From assembly GCF_019097845.1 (NCBI RefSeq), contig NZ_JAHRGM010000056.1:248001-312000 (forward strand): DNA of 64,000 nt, written 5' to 3'. Source of the DNA: Sphingobium sp. AS12 (GTDB lineage: Bacteria; Pseudomonadota; Alphaproteobacteria; Sphingomonadales; Sphingomonadaceae). Position 1 is the first letter of the stretch, and the number at the start of each line of letters is the position of its first letter. The position numbers and the translations under genes were made by a program. Of the stretch, positions 17,691 through 27,240 are shown one piece after another. A model generated the notes under the pieces. The model was not told the DNA's origin, made no database searches, and saw nothing but the letters and a program-made list of their open reading frames with translations.

Positions 17691-18728
17691 ATGCGTTATC
17701 GTTCCCTTGGCCCGAGCGGCCTGTTCGTCTCCGAACTCTGTCTCGGGACCATGACCTTCGGCGGCAGCGAGGGGATGTGGGGCCAGATCGGCCAGTTGCG
17801 TCAGGAGGAGGCGGACGCCGTGGTCAAGGCGGCCGTCGAGGCGGGCGTCAACTTCATCGACACCGCCAACGTCTATGCCGGCGGGACGAGCGAACGCATA
17901 CTCGGCCAGTCGATCCGCAACCTCGGCCTCGCCCGCGAAGATCTGGTGATCGCCACCAAGGTGATGGGGCCGATGGGCGATGGGCCTAATGCGCGGGGGG
18001 CCTCGCGCAAACATGTGCTGGACCAGTGCAAGGCGAGCCTGGACCGGCTCCAGCTCGACCATATCGACCTCTATCAGATTCACGGTTTCGATGCGGCGAC
18101 TCCGATCGTCGAGACGCTCGAGGCGCTCGATACGCTCGTGCGGCAGGAGCACGTCCGCTACATCGGCCTGTCCAACTGGGCGGCCTGGCAGATCGTCAAG
18201 GCGATCGGCGTCGCCGAGGCCCGCAATGTGGCGCCGATCCTGTCGCTGCAAGCCTATTACACCTTGGCCGGCCGCGGCCTGGAACGGGAGATCGCCCCGA
18301 TGCTCAAGGCCGAGGGGCTGGGATTGATGGTGTGGAGCCCGCTTGCCGGGGGTTTTCTGTCGGGCAAATACAGCCGCGAGGACGAGACGACCGGCGAGGG
18401 CCGCCGCGCGACTTTTGACTTCCCACCGGTGGACCGGGAGCGAGGGTATGGCGTGATCGACGCCATGCGACCGATCGCTGAAGCCTACGGCGTCAGCGTC
18501 GCGCAGATCGCTTTGGCCTGGCTGCTGCATCAGGACGTCGTCACCAGCGTGATCGTCGGGGCCAGGCGGCCGGAGCAACTCGACGACAATCTGGCCGCCG
18601 TCGATGTGCGGTTGTCCGCGCAAGATTTGGCGACCCTCGATGAGGCAAGCGCCTTGCAGCCGGAATATCCCGGCTGGATGCTGGAACGCCAGGGCGCCTA
18701 TCGCGCCCATATGACTGGGCAGAGATGA
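17691..18728 (+). CDS. Aldo/keto reductase
   Basis: 345 aa. The catalytic tetrad of the family is visible: Asp57 and Tyr62 (FIDTANVYAGG), Lys90 (IATKVMG) and His131 (YQIHGFD). The C-terminal NADPH-binding region has VIVGARRPEQLDDNL. These enzymes reduce aldehydes or ketones with NADPH. The stop overlaps the following SDR gene start by 4 bases (ATGA), indicating a two-gene operon controlled probably by the divergent AraC regulator. Confidence 0.92.
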   Translation: MRYRSLGPSGLFVSELCLGTMTFGGSEGMWGQIGQLRQEEADAVVKAAVEAGVNFIDTANVYAGGTSERILGQSIRNLGLAREDLVIATKVMGPMGDGPNARGASRKHVLDQCKASLDRLQLDHIDLYQIHGFDAATPIVETLEALDTLVRQEHVRYIGLSNWAAWQIVKAIGVAEARNVAPILSLQAYYTLAGRGLEREIAPMLKAEGLGLMVWSPLAGGFLSGKYSREDETTGEGRRATFDFPPVDRERGYGVIDAMRPIAEAYGVSVAQIALAWLLHQDVVTSVIVGARRPEQLDDNLAAVDVRLSAQDLATLDEASALQPEYPGWMLERQGAYRAHMTGQR

Positions 18729-19471
18729 TGTCTCCGCGCTTCGCCGGAAAGCGTGTGCTCATCACGGGCGGCACCAGCGGCATGGGCTTGGCCGGAGCCA
18801 GGCGGATCGTCCGTGAAGGCGGATCAGTGATCGTCACCGGCCTCGACAGAGGGCGCGTCGAGGCGGCGAGACAGGCGTTGGCGAACGACGCCATCGCGCT
18901 GACGAACGACGCCGCTGATCCGGCTGCTGTCGCCGCCCTTGTCGAGACAGTGCGGGCGGCCGGGTCCCTTGACGGCCTGTGGCTGAACGCGGGCTACGCA
19001 GCGCTCGGGGCGATAGAGGATGTGGATGCCGCGACCTTCGACGCGATGATGGCCGCCAATGTGCGGGGGCCCATGCTCCAGCTCGCCGGCCTGTCGGCCT
19101 GGCTCAATCCCGGCGCCTCCGTCGTCGTCACCGCCTCCAGCTCCGCCTATGAAGGCGCGGCGCTGACCAGTCTTTACGCGGCGACCAAGGGCGCGGTCAT
19201 CGCCATGGCGCGCAACTGGGCGCGCGCGCTCGCGCCGCGCGGTATCCGTGCCAACGTCCTCGTACCGGGACCCATCGACACCAACTTCCGGCATTTTCTC
19301 CCCGATGAGGCGCGAACCTCGTTCGAAAACTTCGTGCTCGGCCAGGTTCCGCTGAGTCGCGCCGGAACCTCCGATGAGGCCGCCGCCGTGGCGCTGTTCC
19401 TGCTGTCCGAGGATTCCGCCTTTGTTACCGGCAGCCAATACGCCGTCGATGGCGGGATGATGATGCGGTGA
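18725..19471 (+). CDS. Short-chain dehydrogenase/reductase
   Basis: 248 aa. Classical SDR features: cofactor motif TGGTSGMG (14-21), NAG at 88-90, catalytic Ser near 139, Tyr151 and Lys155 (YAATK), and the C-terminal GSQYAVDGG. Length is typical. Substrate unknown. It is coupled to the aldo/keto reductase. Confidence 0.92.
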   Translation: MMSPRFAGKRVLITGGTSGMGLAGARRIVREGGSVIVTGLDRGRVEAARQALANDAIALTNDAADPAAVAALVETVRAAGSLDGLWLNAGYAALGAIEDVDAATFDAMMAANVRGPMLQLAGLSAWLNPGASVVVTASSSAYEGAALTSLYAATKGAVIAMARNWARALAPRGIRANVLVPGPIDTNFRHFLPDEARTSFENFVLGQVPLSRAGTSDEAAAVALFLLSEDSAFVTGSQYAVDGGMMMR

Positions 19472-19876
19472 TCGGGGCAAAGGCGCCACAGCAAACCAAG
19501 GGAGGCGTTGGGCCATCCCGACGCTCCGGGGCAACTGGCTGGATACGTTCATCTTCAACGCTGTGCTAAAGGATCGGGGCCTATCCAGAAGGCTTTACTG
19601 GCGAGCCGCGCCCGGTTTGTGATGTTTGTCGAGACGGTCAAGCACGCCTTTCGGCGCGACCATCGATTTCCCTCCGGCTTCTCCGATCTCGAGGGCAGTG
19701 CTGAATGCGTTGTCGATCCTGGAGCCCGACTTTACCGCTGTGATGGAAACGGTTGATCGCTGTAAAGTCCAGGGGAAGCTTAACGACCTCCCGAGCCTTG
19801 AATTTCGGGATAAGCACGTCGTCGCGGGCGCGGACTGCGGTGGTCCAGCCTCGCCAGAAAAGATCGAGACCCTGGA
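19472..19876. other. Region left of IS66, no gene recognised
   Basis: About 400 bases. Several short frames are open on both strands. When the IS is removed in silico, a plus-strand frame (19626 onwards, ending about 50 bases beyond the IS at a TGA near 22616) is rejoined across the insertion site. None resembles a known family, so it is undecided whether IS66 interrupted a small gene. Confidence 0.3.
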
Positions 19877-19884
19877 CTTTTGGA
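19877..19884. repeat. Target-site duplication, left copy
   Basis: CTTTTGGA immediately left of the IS66 terminus, identical to the 8 bases right of the other end. An 8-bp duplication is the IS66-family signature. Confidence 0.9.
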
Positions 19885-19895
19885 GTACGCATCCG
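19885..19895 (+). repeat. IS66 terminal inverted repeat, left
   Basis: GTACGCATCCG; its reverse complement is at the right end (22557-22567). Confidence 0.85.
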
Positions 19896-19943
19896 ATAGC
19901 AGCCGCGGCGCTCCCGTAACCAGGTCGCCCCGTTGACGATGGT

Positions 19944-21644
19944 TCAGGCGGCGAGTTCCTCGGCCACCTGCTGCTGAGCTGCCTTCCAGTTCCACGGCAG
20001 GAGTTCGTGAAGGCGGTTCTGGGGGATGTCAGCGATCCGGGCGAGGACGTCAGTGAACCAGGCGAGCGGATCAACTTCGTTGAGCCGGGCCGTGCCGAAC
20101 AGGCTGAACATCATCGCCGCGCGCTGGCCGCCGCGGTCCGAGCCCACGAACAACCAGGCTTTTCTTCCCCGGGCCACGCTGCGCAGCTGGCGCTCCGCGG
20201 CGTTGTTCGAGAGACATATCCGGCCATCGGCGAGGAAGGTGGTGAAGCCTGCCCAGTCGTTCTGAAGGTAGGCGATGGCCTTGGCCACGGCATCGTGACG
20301 AGAGAGCTTGCTGCGCGTTTCGTGCATCCAGGCCTCCAGTTCGGCAACGATCGGAGCGGACAGCTCCTGGCGAACGGCCAGGCGCTCGGCGGCAGGCTTG
20401 CCGTTGATGCCGCGCTCGATGGCAAAGAGCCGATCGATGATCTCCAGCGCCTCGGTTGCCAGCGGCGAGATGAGCGGCGCAGTGCCTTTTCTCTTGCGCT
20501 TGAGCTGCTGTCTGAGGTCGACGAGCTTGAAGAATTCCCGGCGTGCATGAACCCAGCAATTTGCGCGCGTCATGGGCTTATCGGCCCAGCCTTCCTCGAA
20601 CAGGGCATTGAAGCCGGCATACCTGTCGACCTGGAGAATACCGGTATAGCCGGCCAGGTGGGCGCGAGGATGCTCGCCCCTGCGATCGCTGGAGTAGTAG
20701 CACAGCGCCACCGGCGGCGCCGGCCCGCCGAACGGGCGATCGTCGCGCACATAGTCCCAGATCCGCGCCACGCTGGTTTTCAACTTTGCCAACAGCGGAA
20801 TGGTGGTGTCATCGGCATGCAGGCGCTCTGCTGCAAGCCCGTGCGCCTCCAGCAGCAGGAACAGGGGTTTCACCGCCACGCAGATCGCGCCGATCTGATC
20901 CGCGAGCGTCGAGAGGCTCAAGGGGATGCCCTCGGCCTCGAGCCGGTCACGCTGGCTGTTGAGAGGCTGGTGCAGACCGTACTTCTGGAAGGCCAGGTTC
21001 GCCAGGAAGTGCGGCCCGAACATCCCGCGCGGCGTCACGTGGAAGGGCGCTGGTGGCTGGCTGATCTTCTCGCACTTACGGCACGAGACCTTCTCCCGGA
21101 CCGTCTGGATCACCTTGTGGCGGGCCGGTATTCTCTCGAGCGTTTCGGTGATCACCGGGGGCAGATGGCTAAGATCGTCCGAGCCGCAGCACGGGCAAAG
21201 CTCTGGCGCTGGGATGACGACCTTCTCGCGCGGAACGTCGGCCGGGAAGTCGCGGCGGGTGGACCGCTTGCGGGTGAACGCTGCGACCGCGGTGGTCTTG
21301 TCGGCGGCAATCTGGCCAAGCAGCTCAGCCTCGCTGGCATTGGCCTCGAGTTCCTCGAAGGTGAGTTCGAGCTGACCCAGCAGGCGCCGGCTGCGCTCGG
21401 AGCTCGCGCCGTATTTGTCGCGGCGCATCTTCTCGTTCATCAGCTCGAGGTGGGCGTTGCGGGCCAGCAGATCAGCGTTGATTGCCCAGACTTTGGCAAC
21501 CCGTGCTTCGGCCTCGAGCAATCTGGCCTGGGCCTGTTCCTGAACGATGGCGACCTCAGCCTCCGCCTTATCGGCCCGTTCCTGAACGAGCGCAAACTCA
21601 GCGCGAAGCTGGATGAGATCGTCGGACGGGTCGCTTGCAGGCAT
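19944..21644 (-). CDS. tnpC: IS66 transposase TnpC
   Basis: 566 aa, the usual length for IS66 transposases. It has an N-terminal coiled-coil stretch (residues about 10-85), a zinc-binding CPCCGSDDL motif at about 150, the conserved MFGPHFLANLAFQKYGLHQP segment, catalytic-core motifs including LHADDTTIPLL, and the C-terminal SNNAAERQLRSVARGRKAWL with FVGSDRGGQRAA. It catalyses DDE-type transposition. A gap of 120 bases separates it from tnpB. Confidence 0.95.
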   Translation of the reverse strand: MPASDPSDDLIQLRAEFALVQERADKAEAEVAIVQEQAQARLLEAEARVAKVWAINADLLARNAHLELMNEKMRRDKYGASSERSRRLLGQLELTFEELEANASEAELLGQIAADKTTAVAAFTRKRSTRRDFPADVPREKVVIPAPELCPCCGSDDLSHLPPVITETLERIPARHKVIQTVREKVSCRKCEKISQPPAPFHVTPRGMFGPHFLANLAFQKYGLHQPLNSQRDRLEAEGIPLSLSTLADQIGAICVAVKPLFLLLEAHGLAAERLHADDTTIPLLAKLKTSVARIWDYVRDDRPFGGPAPPVALCYYSSDRRGEHPRAHLAGYTGILQVDRYAGFNALFEEGWADKPMTRANCWVHARREFFKLVDLRQQLKRKRKGTAPLISPLATEALEIIDRLFAIERGINGKPAAERLAVRQELSAPIVAELEAWMHETRSKLSRHDAVAKAIAYLQNDWAGFTTFLADGRICLSNNAAERQLRSVARGRKAWLFVGSDRGGQRAAMMFSLFGTARLNEVDPLAWFTDVLARIADIPQNRLHELLPWNWKAAQQQVAEELAA

Positions 21645-21764
21645 GCTTTTTTATAACACGAACCTGCCGCAAACCCCAGGATTTAAGCCAGTTTTCCCGC
21701 GTATTTTGTCTCACCAATGCGCCCGGACAGGCGGGATTTCTCGCACCTTGATTGACGCGGTGGA

Positions 21765-22112
21765 TCAGCCGACCTGGGTTGGGCGCCAGGTCTCCTGGGG
21801 GTTACGCCAGTCTATACCCTCGAGCAGGCAGGCCATCGCCGATGCCGAGATGGCCACCGTTCCGTCCTTTGCGGCGGGCCAGACAAAACGTCCTCTTTCC
21901 AAACGCTTCGCGAATAATGACATCCCGAGGCCGTCATGCCACAGAATTTTGCAAAGCGCCCCGCTCCGCCCGCGGAAGACGTACAGGTCGCCAGCATGGA
22001 CATCCTTTTTCAAGGCCTCCTGAACCTGCAAAGCGAGCGACCGCATGCCCTTGCGCATGTCAGTATGGCCTAACGCGAGCCAGACCTTGCCTCCGCTCGG
22101 GACCGGGATCAT
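21765..22112 (-). CDS. tnpB: IS66 accessory protein TnpB
   Basis: 115 aa. Conserved family motifs: WLALGHTDMRKGMRSLALQV, LYVFRGRSGALCKILWHDG and KRLERGRFVWP. It overlaps tnpA by 4 bases, as is typical of IS66. Required with TnpA for efficient transposition in studied members. Confidence 0.95.
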   Translation of the reverse strand: MIPVPSGGKVWLALGHTDMRKGMRSLALQVQEALKKDVHAGDLYVFRGRSGALCKILWHDGLGMSLFAKRLERGRFVWPAAKDGTVAISASAMACLLEGIDWRNPQETWRPTQVG

Positions 22113-22507
22113 CGGATCAGCGCCTTCAGAACAGCCGCGGCCATGCCGGGCGGCGCCGATGCGTAGATGTTCACGCGCCGCCCACCAGGCAGATCCACCA
22201 CAACAGCCGGCGGCGACGGTAACGGCTTGCTGCCTCCGTCATCAAGGACGACGGCTTCGACGAAGCCGACCTGCGCCGACGCCGCAGCGCCCGCCACCCC
22301 AGCCTCCAGGCACGCCTTACGGCGCCAGGTGTAAACCAGCGCCGTCGATACGTCATACTGGCGGGCTACACGCGCCACGCAGGCGCCAGGAGAAAAGGCC
22401 TCCGCCAGAATCTTCGCCCGCTCGTCCTCGCCCCAGCGCCGCCGACGCTCAGGCCCGCCGAAAACCGTGATCTGACCCACAAAAACCGCTCCTACGACCG
22501 CGCTCAA
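22109..22507 (-). CDS. tnpA: IS66 accessory protein TnpA
   Basis: 132 aa at most; the family usually starts near QITVFGGPERRRRW, so a GTG near 22480 may be the true start. It contains the helix-turn-helix of Tn3/IS66 OrfA proteins (ARVARQYDVSTALVYTWRRK), followed by a C-terminal LPGGRRVNIY segment. Confidence 0.9.
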   Translation of the reverse strand: MSAVVGAVFVGQITVFGGPERRRRWGEDERAKILAEAFSPGACVARVARQYDVSTALVYTWRRKACLEAGVAGAAASAQVGFVEAVVLDDGGSKPLPSPPAVVVDLPGGRRVNIYASAPPGMAAAVLKALIR

Positions 22508-22556
22508 GAGCGACCTTAAGAGCGGTCTGTCACGTCCCGGGCAAGGCGACGCTCAA

Positions 22557-22567
22557 CGGATGCGTAC
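22557..22567 (-). repeat. IS66 terminal inverted repeat, right
   Basis: Reads GTACGCATCCG on the minus strand, matching the left end perfectly over 11 bases. Confidence 0.85.
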
Positions 22568-22575
22568 CTTTTGGA
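22568..22575. repeat. Target-site duplication, right copy
   Basis: CTTTTGGA, identical to 19877-19884. Confidence 0.9.
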
Positions 22576-22829
22576 GGGCGTCAACCGCAAAGCTTCAGGA
22601 GGTCGCGTCGGAGTCCTGAGTTACCGCAGGCGGCCAAGCCATAATTCCGCTGCCGGCGATAATCGGGAAAAGAGCCGTCAGCATCGCCGCGAGATCGCTC
22701 GCGCCTGGCACGATGCCGCCATCTTCAATTGCGAAAGCGTGTGGCCTTTCACCGGCGGATGCGAGGTCAACCTGTGAGAAGAAGTCAGTATCTGTCGGGT
22801 GGTTGAGATGCGGCTCCGCTCTACGGCGT
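22576..22829. other. Region between IS66 and the helicase gene
   Basis: 254 bases. A minus-strand frame (22595-22870) contains a plausible stretch (HAFAIEDGGIVPGASDLAAM) but its N-terminus overlaps the helicase gene in another frame and no ribosome site is apparent. Left unassigned. Confidence 0.25.
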
Positions 22830-25800
22830 TCAAACGTCCGTGGCAATCTTCTCAAGAATGGCGCACGCATTGTCGGGCGGCAGAAACAGTCTGGTCTTGA
22901 AGCTCAGGACCTCGCTGAACGCACCGCAGAACTTGAGCCAGTTGCGATGCTCGGGCGCATAGTCGCGAATTTCTAGACGCCGGCTGTTGTTGACCGTCAC
23001 CGTGACGAGCCTCGCTCCCTTTAATCCCGGGATTAGAACACCGCCAGCAACCTCCGCGCCGCGCAGTACTTCGCCGGGAGAGAGGCTTGTCGCATTCACA
23101 GCCAATACAAATTCCGACTGGAGCCGCCCGAGAGCACGCGGGTGGATGATACGACCGAGGATGGTCGTATCGGCGCCATCGTCGATCCGCCAGACACGGA
23201 CATCGTCCCCTGGCAGCTTGTGCCAGACCGGCAGGAGAAGGCCGGTTGCTACATGGACCGCTTCGGTGTCGACCTTCGTCAATGCATCGAGACATTCGGC
23301 CTCCCATAGATCGCGAAATCGATCGTGCTCAATCCGCTTCCAGCGGCTGAGTGCCAGTTCAGCCTCGCTGATCCGCGAAGATCCGGTCGGGCGTTCAAGC
23401 GACACCATCGGGATGACACGGCCCTCTTCGTCGGTGATCGACCAGGACGGCACGCCCAGCGCGACGTGGCCGGAACGAGTGTTGTGCAGAAAGGTGACGC
23501 CGTCGGTGTTGCCCCAGATCCGCATCAGGCGATCCCAACCGGTGACGCGCGGTTTCAGGTGAAGTTCGAGGTGGAGCAGTCGCGTCTCGGCGCCGGTTCT
23601 CGGGTCGACACGCAGGCACTGGTCGGCGAGCGTCACGATCCTCTCGGCCCGGATGGTCTCAACGCCGACATCGAGGGTCCCAGCCTCACGTGCCGCATCG
23701 GCGCGGGCCTGGATAAGACCCATATATTCCTCGAAGATCGCGTTCTGCACAGCGATGCGCAGCGCCAACAAACGGTTGAGCCAGCGCTGGATCGGCGGCA
23801 ACCGTTCCAGCAGCACGGCATGATCGTCGACCAGCTTGAGGCCGGTCATGTCCTGGAAGGCGGCCAGCGTCACGCTGGCGAGCTTGCCGCCGTGCAGGAG
23901 ACGATACCATTGCGCCAGCGCCTCGCGCGCCAGGTCGCTTTCGAGATTGTCACTCGGGTCGAACAGGCCCTGCCCGCCGGTCTGGCGTTGCCCGCGTGTC
24001 AGGGCGCCCAGACTGTCGAGCCGCCGCGCGATGGTGGAGATGGCGCGGCGCTCGCCCTTGCAGTCGGTCACCACCGGGCGAAATATCGGCGGCACGGTCT
24101 GGTTGGTCCGGTGGCTGCGTCCGAGCCCCTGGATCGCCACGTCAGCCCGCCACCCCGGCTCCAGAAGAAAATGGATGCGCCGCCTGTCGCCAGCTTTGGA
24201 AGCCCGATCTGCATGATAGGAGCGGCCCGTGCCGCCAGCGGAGCTGAACACCAGGATCGGCTTGACCCCGTCCATAAACAGACTGGTCTCGACAAGATTG
24301 GCGCGGGCGCTGCGGCGTTCGATCGCCTGGCACCCGTCGGGCTTGACGACGAGGCGGCGAGAGCGGCCGGTGACCTCGGCGACGCGGTCGGTCCCGAAAT
24401 GGGCGATCAGCGTGTCGAGCGCGGCGGGCACAGGAGGCAGGGCGCAGAGCTGCTCGATCAGTTCGTCCCGCGCGGCGATCGCCTCCTGACTGAGCACCGG
24501 CTGGCCATCGGCATCGAGCATCGGCTCGGACCGATCAGCGCCATCAGTGCTCCGGAAAACACGCATCTGCTGGACTGGAAAGGCGTGACGAAGATATTCG
24601 ACAAGGATCTCGAGCGGAGACACCTCCAGCGAGAGGTTGGCACGCTCCTCGGGCGACAGTTCGGCAAGGCGCCGCTCGAGAATGGCTTCCGCCGTCGTGA
24701 CCAGCTGGATCACCGCAACATGGCCCCGCGCGATTTCCTGCTCGATCTCGGGCAGCAAGCTGGGCATTTTCATGGCTACCAAAAGGGCGAGCCAGAATCG
24801 CTGTTTTGAACTTTCGAACCGGCTCAACGCCGATCCCTTGGCGCGCGAATTGAGCGTGGCGCCCGACACGCGATCTACGATGTTGGTCGCCTTGAGCACC
24901 GCATCGAGATGGCGATGCACGATGGCCCAGGAATCGGCAAATGTGTCGTAGATCGCTGTCTGATCAGGCGTGAGCTTGTGGATCAGTGGTGCATATTCGA
25001 CGCCCGCGAAGCTCAACGCTCGGGCGGTATAGAGCCCCATGGCTTTGAGGTCGCGGGCCACGATCTCCAGAGCCGCCACGCCACCTTCTTCCATGGAGGA
25101 CAGGAAGATATCGCGATCCGCAAAGGCTGTGCCCGGTCCCCACAGGCCGAGACGGGAAGCATAGCTCAGATTTTCCGGCTTTGTCGCGCCGGTCGCGGAC
25201 ACATAGAGTATGCAGGCACGTGGAAGGGCGTTTTGCAGGCGAACACCGGCAAGTCCCTGCTCGGACCCGCGCGCCGTGCCGAACTCGGTTTCGGTGCCGG
25301 CGGCATTGCCCATCTCGTGGGACTCGTCGAACACCAGCAGCCCCTCGAAATCATCGCCCGCCCAAGCGATGATCTGCTGCAGACGCGATTGCCGATCATG
25401 GCGCGCAGAGCGCAGCGACGCGTAGGTCAGGAACAGGATTCCGCTTGTCATGGTGATCGGGCTTCCGGGCGGAAAACTGTCGATCGGCTGAATGTCTATC
25501 GGCAGGCCGCCCAGCGCGGCGTGGTCTCGTCTCGCATCTTCTAACAAAGCTGTACCGCGGCTAACCCATATTGCCTTGCGATGTCCCTGGTTCCAGCGAT
25601 CGCGGATGCAGGCTGCGACTTCACGGCCCTTGCCCACGCCGGTGCCGTCGCCGATGAAGAAGCCGGTCCGGTAGATGTGCCCTGCGGCATTGTCCTCGAG
25701 GCGGTCACCTGCACCGTTGGGGAGGAAACGTCCGGGCAGGTCGCGCGAAAAAGCATCGCCCGCCAGAATGACGGTTTCAAGCTGGGCATCGGACAGGGCC

Positions 25801-27116
25801 GCCACCGCGCGCTGCTGAAGCATGGGACGGTGGGTCGGTGCCGGCGGCGCGATCGAGGCCATGGCGATGGATTCGACCAGATCGTCGGGATGCGGCGTTG
25901 CCCCCTCGATCGCGATCCGCGCCAGGCGCCAGGGGGAATAGAGACCGACCGGGGCGCCCGGCGGGAGCGGCACGTCGAGAATATGGTAATCGAGCGGCTG
26001 TGCCATGTCGCCTTGCGCGGCAATGCGGGAGGGCGGCGCCAACTGGCGGGTGGCGGTTCGCGCGAACACGGCGTTCGGTGATGGGCGTGGCGTGGGTGTG
26101 GGGCGCGGCATTGTAATCGGCGTGGCGGGCGGTGGTAGTTCAGCCGGATCGAGTCGGCTCGGAATGGTCAGCACGATATTCAGCGCCGCATCGATCGTAT
26201 CGGCGGCATGCCGTTCCGGGTCTCCAGTCCAACCCTTGTCGAACACAAGCAGGCGCACATCGATGCTCGTCCCATGCTTGGCATAGGGATTGCCGCCTAT
26301 GGTGATCTCGACGCGCGGTGGCGTCAGCTCGGACACCATCGTATAGCCAAGCGCCGCCGTCCCATCGGCTGCGAAACTCGGCGGCATGATCGCGACGCAG
26401 CGGCCAGCGGGGGCAAGCCTGGCGAGCGCGGCGCGCAGGTGACGGGCTCCTGCATGGCGATCGACGCCGCGCCCAGCGCTTCGGCTGAAAGGCGGATTGA
26501 TCAGGACCAGCGTCGGTCGCGCCATGGCCGACAACAGGTTGTCGATATTCTCCCCATCATGGCGCGTGACGGGCTGATCGAAGATGCGCGCAAGCAGGTC
26601 GGCCCTGCCGGGGTCGAATTCATTAAGGAGCAACCGGGCGCCGATGCGCCTTGCGTGGACGGCGAGCATCCCGGTCCCCGCGGACGGTTCGAGCACGATG
26701 TCTTCGGGCCGTGCCTGGGCGGCCAGGCCCGCCAACCAGGCAAGCGTTCCCGGCGTACTGAATTGCTGGAGATCGACCTGGCGTTCGGACCGGTAGGTCT
26801 GGGTCGGTAGGCCGCGTTCGAATGCACGCAGGCTAGCGCAAATGTCCTGCGCCGAGTCGCTCTGGAGTAGCGCGCATTCTGCGTCAGCGAGCAGCATCAC
26901 CTGCGCGGCTTCCAGGGCGTCATAGGCGTCCCGCATCGACCAAGCGCCATCGGCATCGTCGGCGCCGAACGCTTCGATCATGAGCTTTTTGATTGCCAGT
27001 CGCGTGACGGCACCGGTAGGCCGCAAACGCTGGGCGATCGATTTCGCGACGTCGTGCAACCGCGATGGCATATCAGCTGTCGGCGAGGGGGCGAACTGGA
27101 AAAGATTCATGGACAC
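22830..27116 (-). CDS. N6-methyltransferase-strawberry notch helicase fusion
   Basis: 1428 aa. Residues about 115-300 are an adenine-methyltransferase-like domain with SAM motif LEPSAGTGMLAVHA and catalytic-type NPPF at about 206-210. A Pro-rich linker follows (about 325-360). Then comes the strawberry-notch SF2 helicase: nucleotide loop GTGVGKGREVA at about 489, DEAD-box equivalent FDESHEMGNA at about 595, and the C-terminal helicase part with GGTGRSYHADRASK and GLGRSHRTNQ at about 993. Proteins of this design are common on alphaproteobacterial plasmids and ICEs; the role is unproven, with DNA modification or protection during transfer often suggested. A G-rich tract lies 28-45 bases upstream. 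Confidence 0.88.
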   Translation of the reverse strand: MSMNLFQFAPSPTADMPSRLHDVAKSIAQRLRPTGAVTRLAIKKLMIEAFGADDADGAWSMRDAYDALEAAQVMLLADAECALLQSDSAQDICASLRAFERGLPTQTYRSERQVDLQQFSTPGTLAWLAGLAAQARPEDIVLEPSAGTGMLAVHARRIGARLLLNEFDPGRADLLARIFDQPVTRHDGENIDNLLSAMARPTLVLINPPFSRSAGRGVDRHAGARHLRAALARLAPAGRCVAIMPPSFAADGTAALGYTMVSELTPPRVEITIGGNPYAKHGTSIDVRLLVFDKGWTGDPERHAADTIDAALNIVLTIPSRLDPAELPPPATPITMPRPTPTPRPSPNAVFARTATRQLAPPSRIAAQGDMAQPLDYHILDVPLPPGAPVGLYSPWRLARIAIEGATPHPDDLVESIAMASIAPPAPTHRPMLQQRAVAALSDAQLETVILAGDAFSRDLPGRFLPNGAGDRLEDNAAGHIYRTGFFIGDGTGVGKGREVAACIRDRWNQGHRKAIWVSRGTALLEDARRDHAALGGLPIDIQPIDSFPPGSPITMTSGILFLTYASLRSARHDRQSRLQQIIAWAGDDFEGLLVFDESHEMGNAAGTETEFGTARGSEQGLAGVRLQNALPRACILYVSATGATKPENLSYASRLGLWGPGTAFADRDIFLSSMEEGGVAALEIVARDLKAMGLYTARALSFAGVEYAPLIHKLTPDQTAIYDTFADSWAIVHRHLDAVLKATNIVDRVSGATLNSRAKGSALSRFESSKQRFWLALLVAMKMPSLLPEIEQEIARGHVAVIQLVTTAEAILERRLAELSPEERANLSLEVSPLEILVEYLRHAFPVQQMRVFRSTDGADRSEPMLDADGQPVLSQEAIAARDELIEQLCALPPVPAALDTLIAHFGTDRVAEVTGRSRRLVVKPDGCQAIERRSARANLVETSLFMDGVKPILVFSSAGGTGRSYHADRASKAGDRRRIHFLLEPGWRADVAIQGLGRSHRTNQTVPPIFRPVVTDCKGERRAISTIARRLDSLGALTRGQRQTGGQGLFDPSDNLESDLAREALAQWYRLLHGGKLASVTLAAFQDMTGLKLVDDHAVLLERLPPIQRWLNRLLALRIAVQNAIFEEYMGLIQARADAAREAGTLDVGVETIRAERIVTLADQCLRVDPRTGAETRLLHLELHLKPRVTGWDRLMRIWGNTDGVTFLHNTRSGHVALGVPSWSITDEEGRVIPMVSLERPTGSSRISEAELALSRWKRIEHDRFRDLWEAECLDALTKVDTEAVHVATGLLLPVWHKLPGDDVRVWRIDDGADTTILGRIIHPRALGRLQSEFVLAVNATSLSPGEVLRGAEVAGGVLIPGLKGARLVTVTVNNSRRLEIRDYAPEHRNWLKFCGAFSEVLSFKTRLFLPPDNACAILEKIATDV

Positions 27117-27143
27117 CTCAATGGACTATGAAAAACGCGTACG

Positions 27144-27161
27144 TCCCTTTCCCCTCTCCCC
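27144..27161 (-). promoter_or_regulatory. G-rich purine tract upstream of the helicase gene
   Basis: Minus strand GGGGAGAGGGGAAAGGGA, 28-45 bases before the methyltransferase-helicase start. Confidence 0.4.
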
Positions 27162-27240
27162 ATCAAGCATGGCGTGAGCATCCCGGCACAACGCGTTCGC
27201 TAGCCGGTGACGGCATCGCGCCCGGGCGCTAGAAGAAGCC

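Larger units (their letters stand above)
19885..22567 (-). mobile_element. Complete IS66-family insertion sequence
   Basis: 2683 bp. Both ends begin GTACGCATCCG, an 11-base perfect terminal inverted repeat that continues imperfectly inward, and are flanked by the direct repeat CTTTTGGA. Inside, on the minus strand, are tnpA, tnpB and tnpC in the canonical order. All three frames are intact, so the element may be active. The exact duplication suggests a fairly recent insertion. Confidence 0.93.

Noticed and set aside
19916..19942. GTAACCAGG sequence considered as the left IS66 terminus
   Set aside because: It does not match the right end and gives no target duplication; GTACGCATCCG at 19885 matches the right end and is flanked by the 8-bp repeat.
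20007..21656. 549-codon plus-strand frame across IS66
   Set aside because: Exact antisense of tnpC; no protein-like motifs.
22595..22870. 91-codon minus-strand frame beside IS66
   Set aside because: Its N-terminal third overlaps the helicase gene end in another frame and no start signal supports a shorter form.
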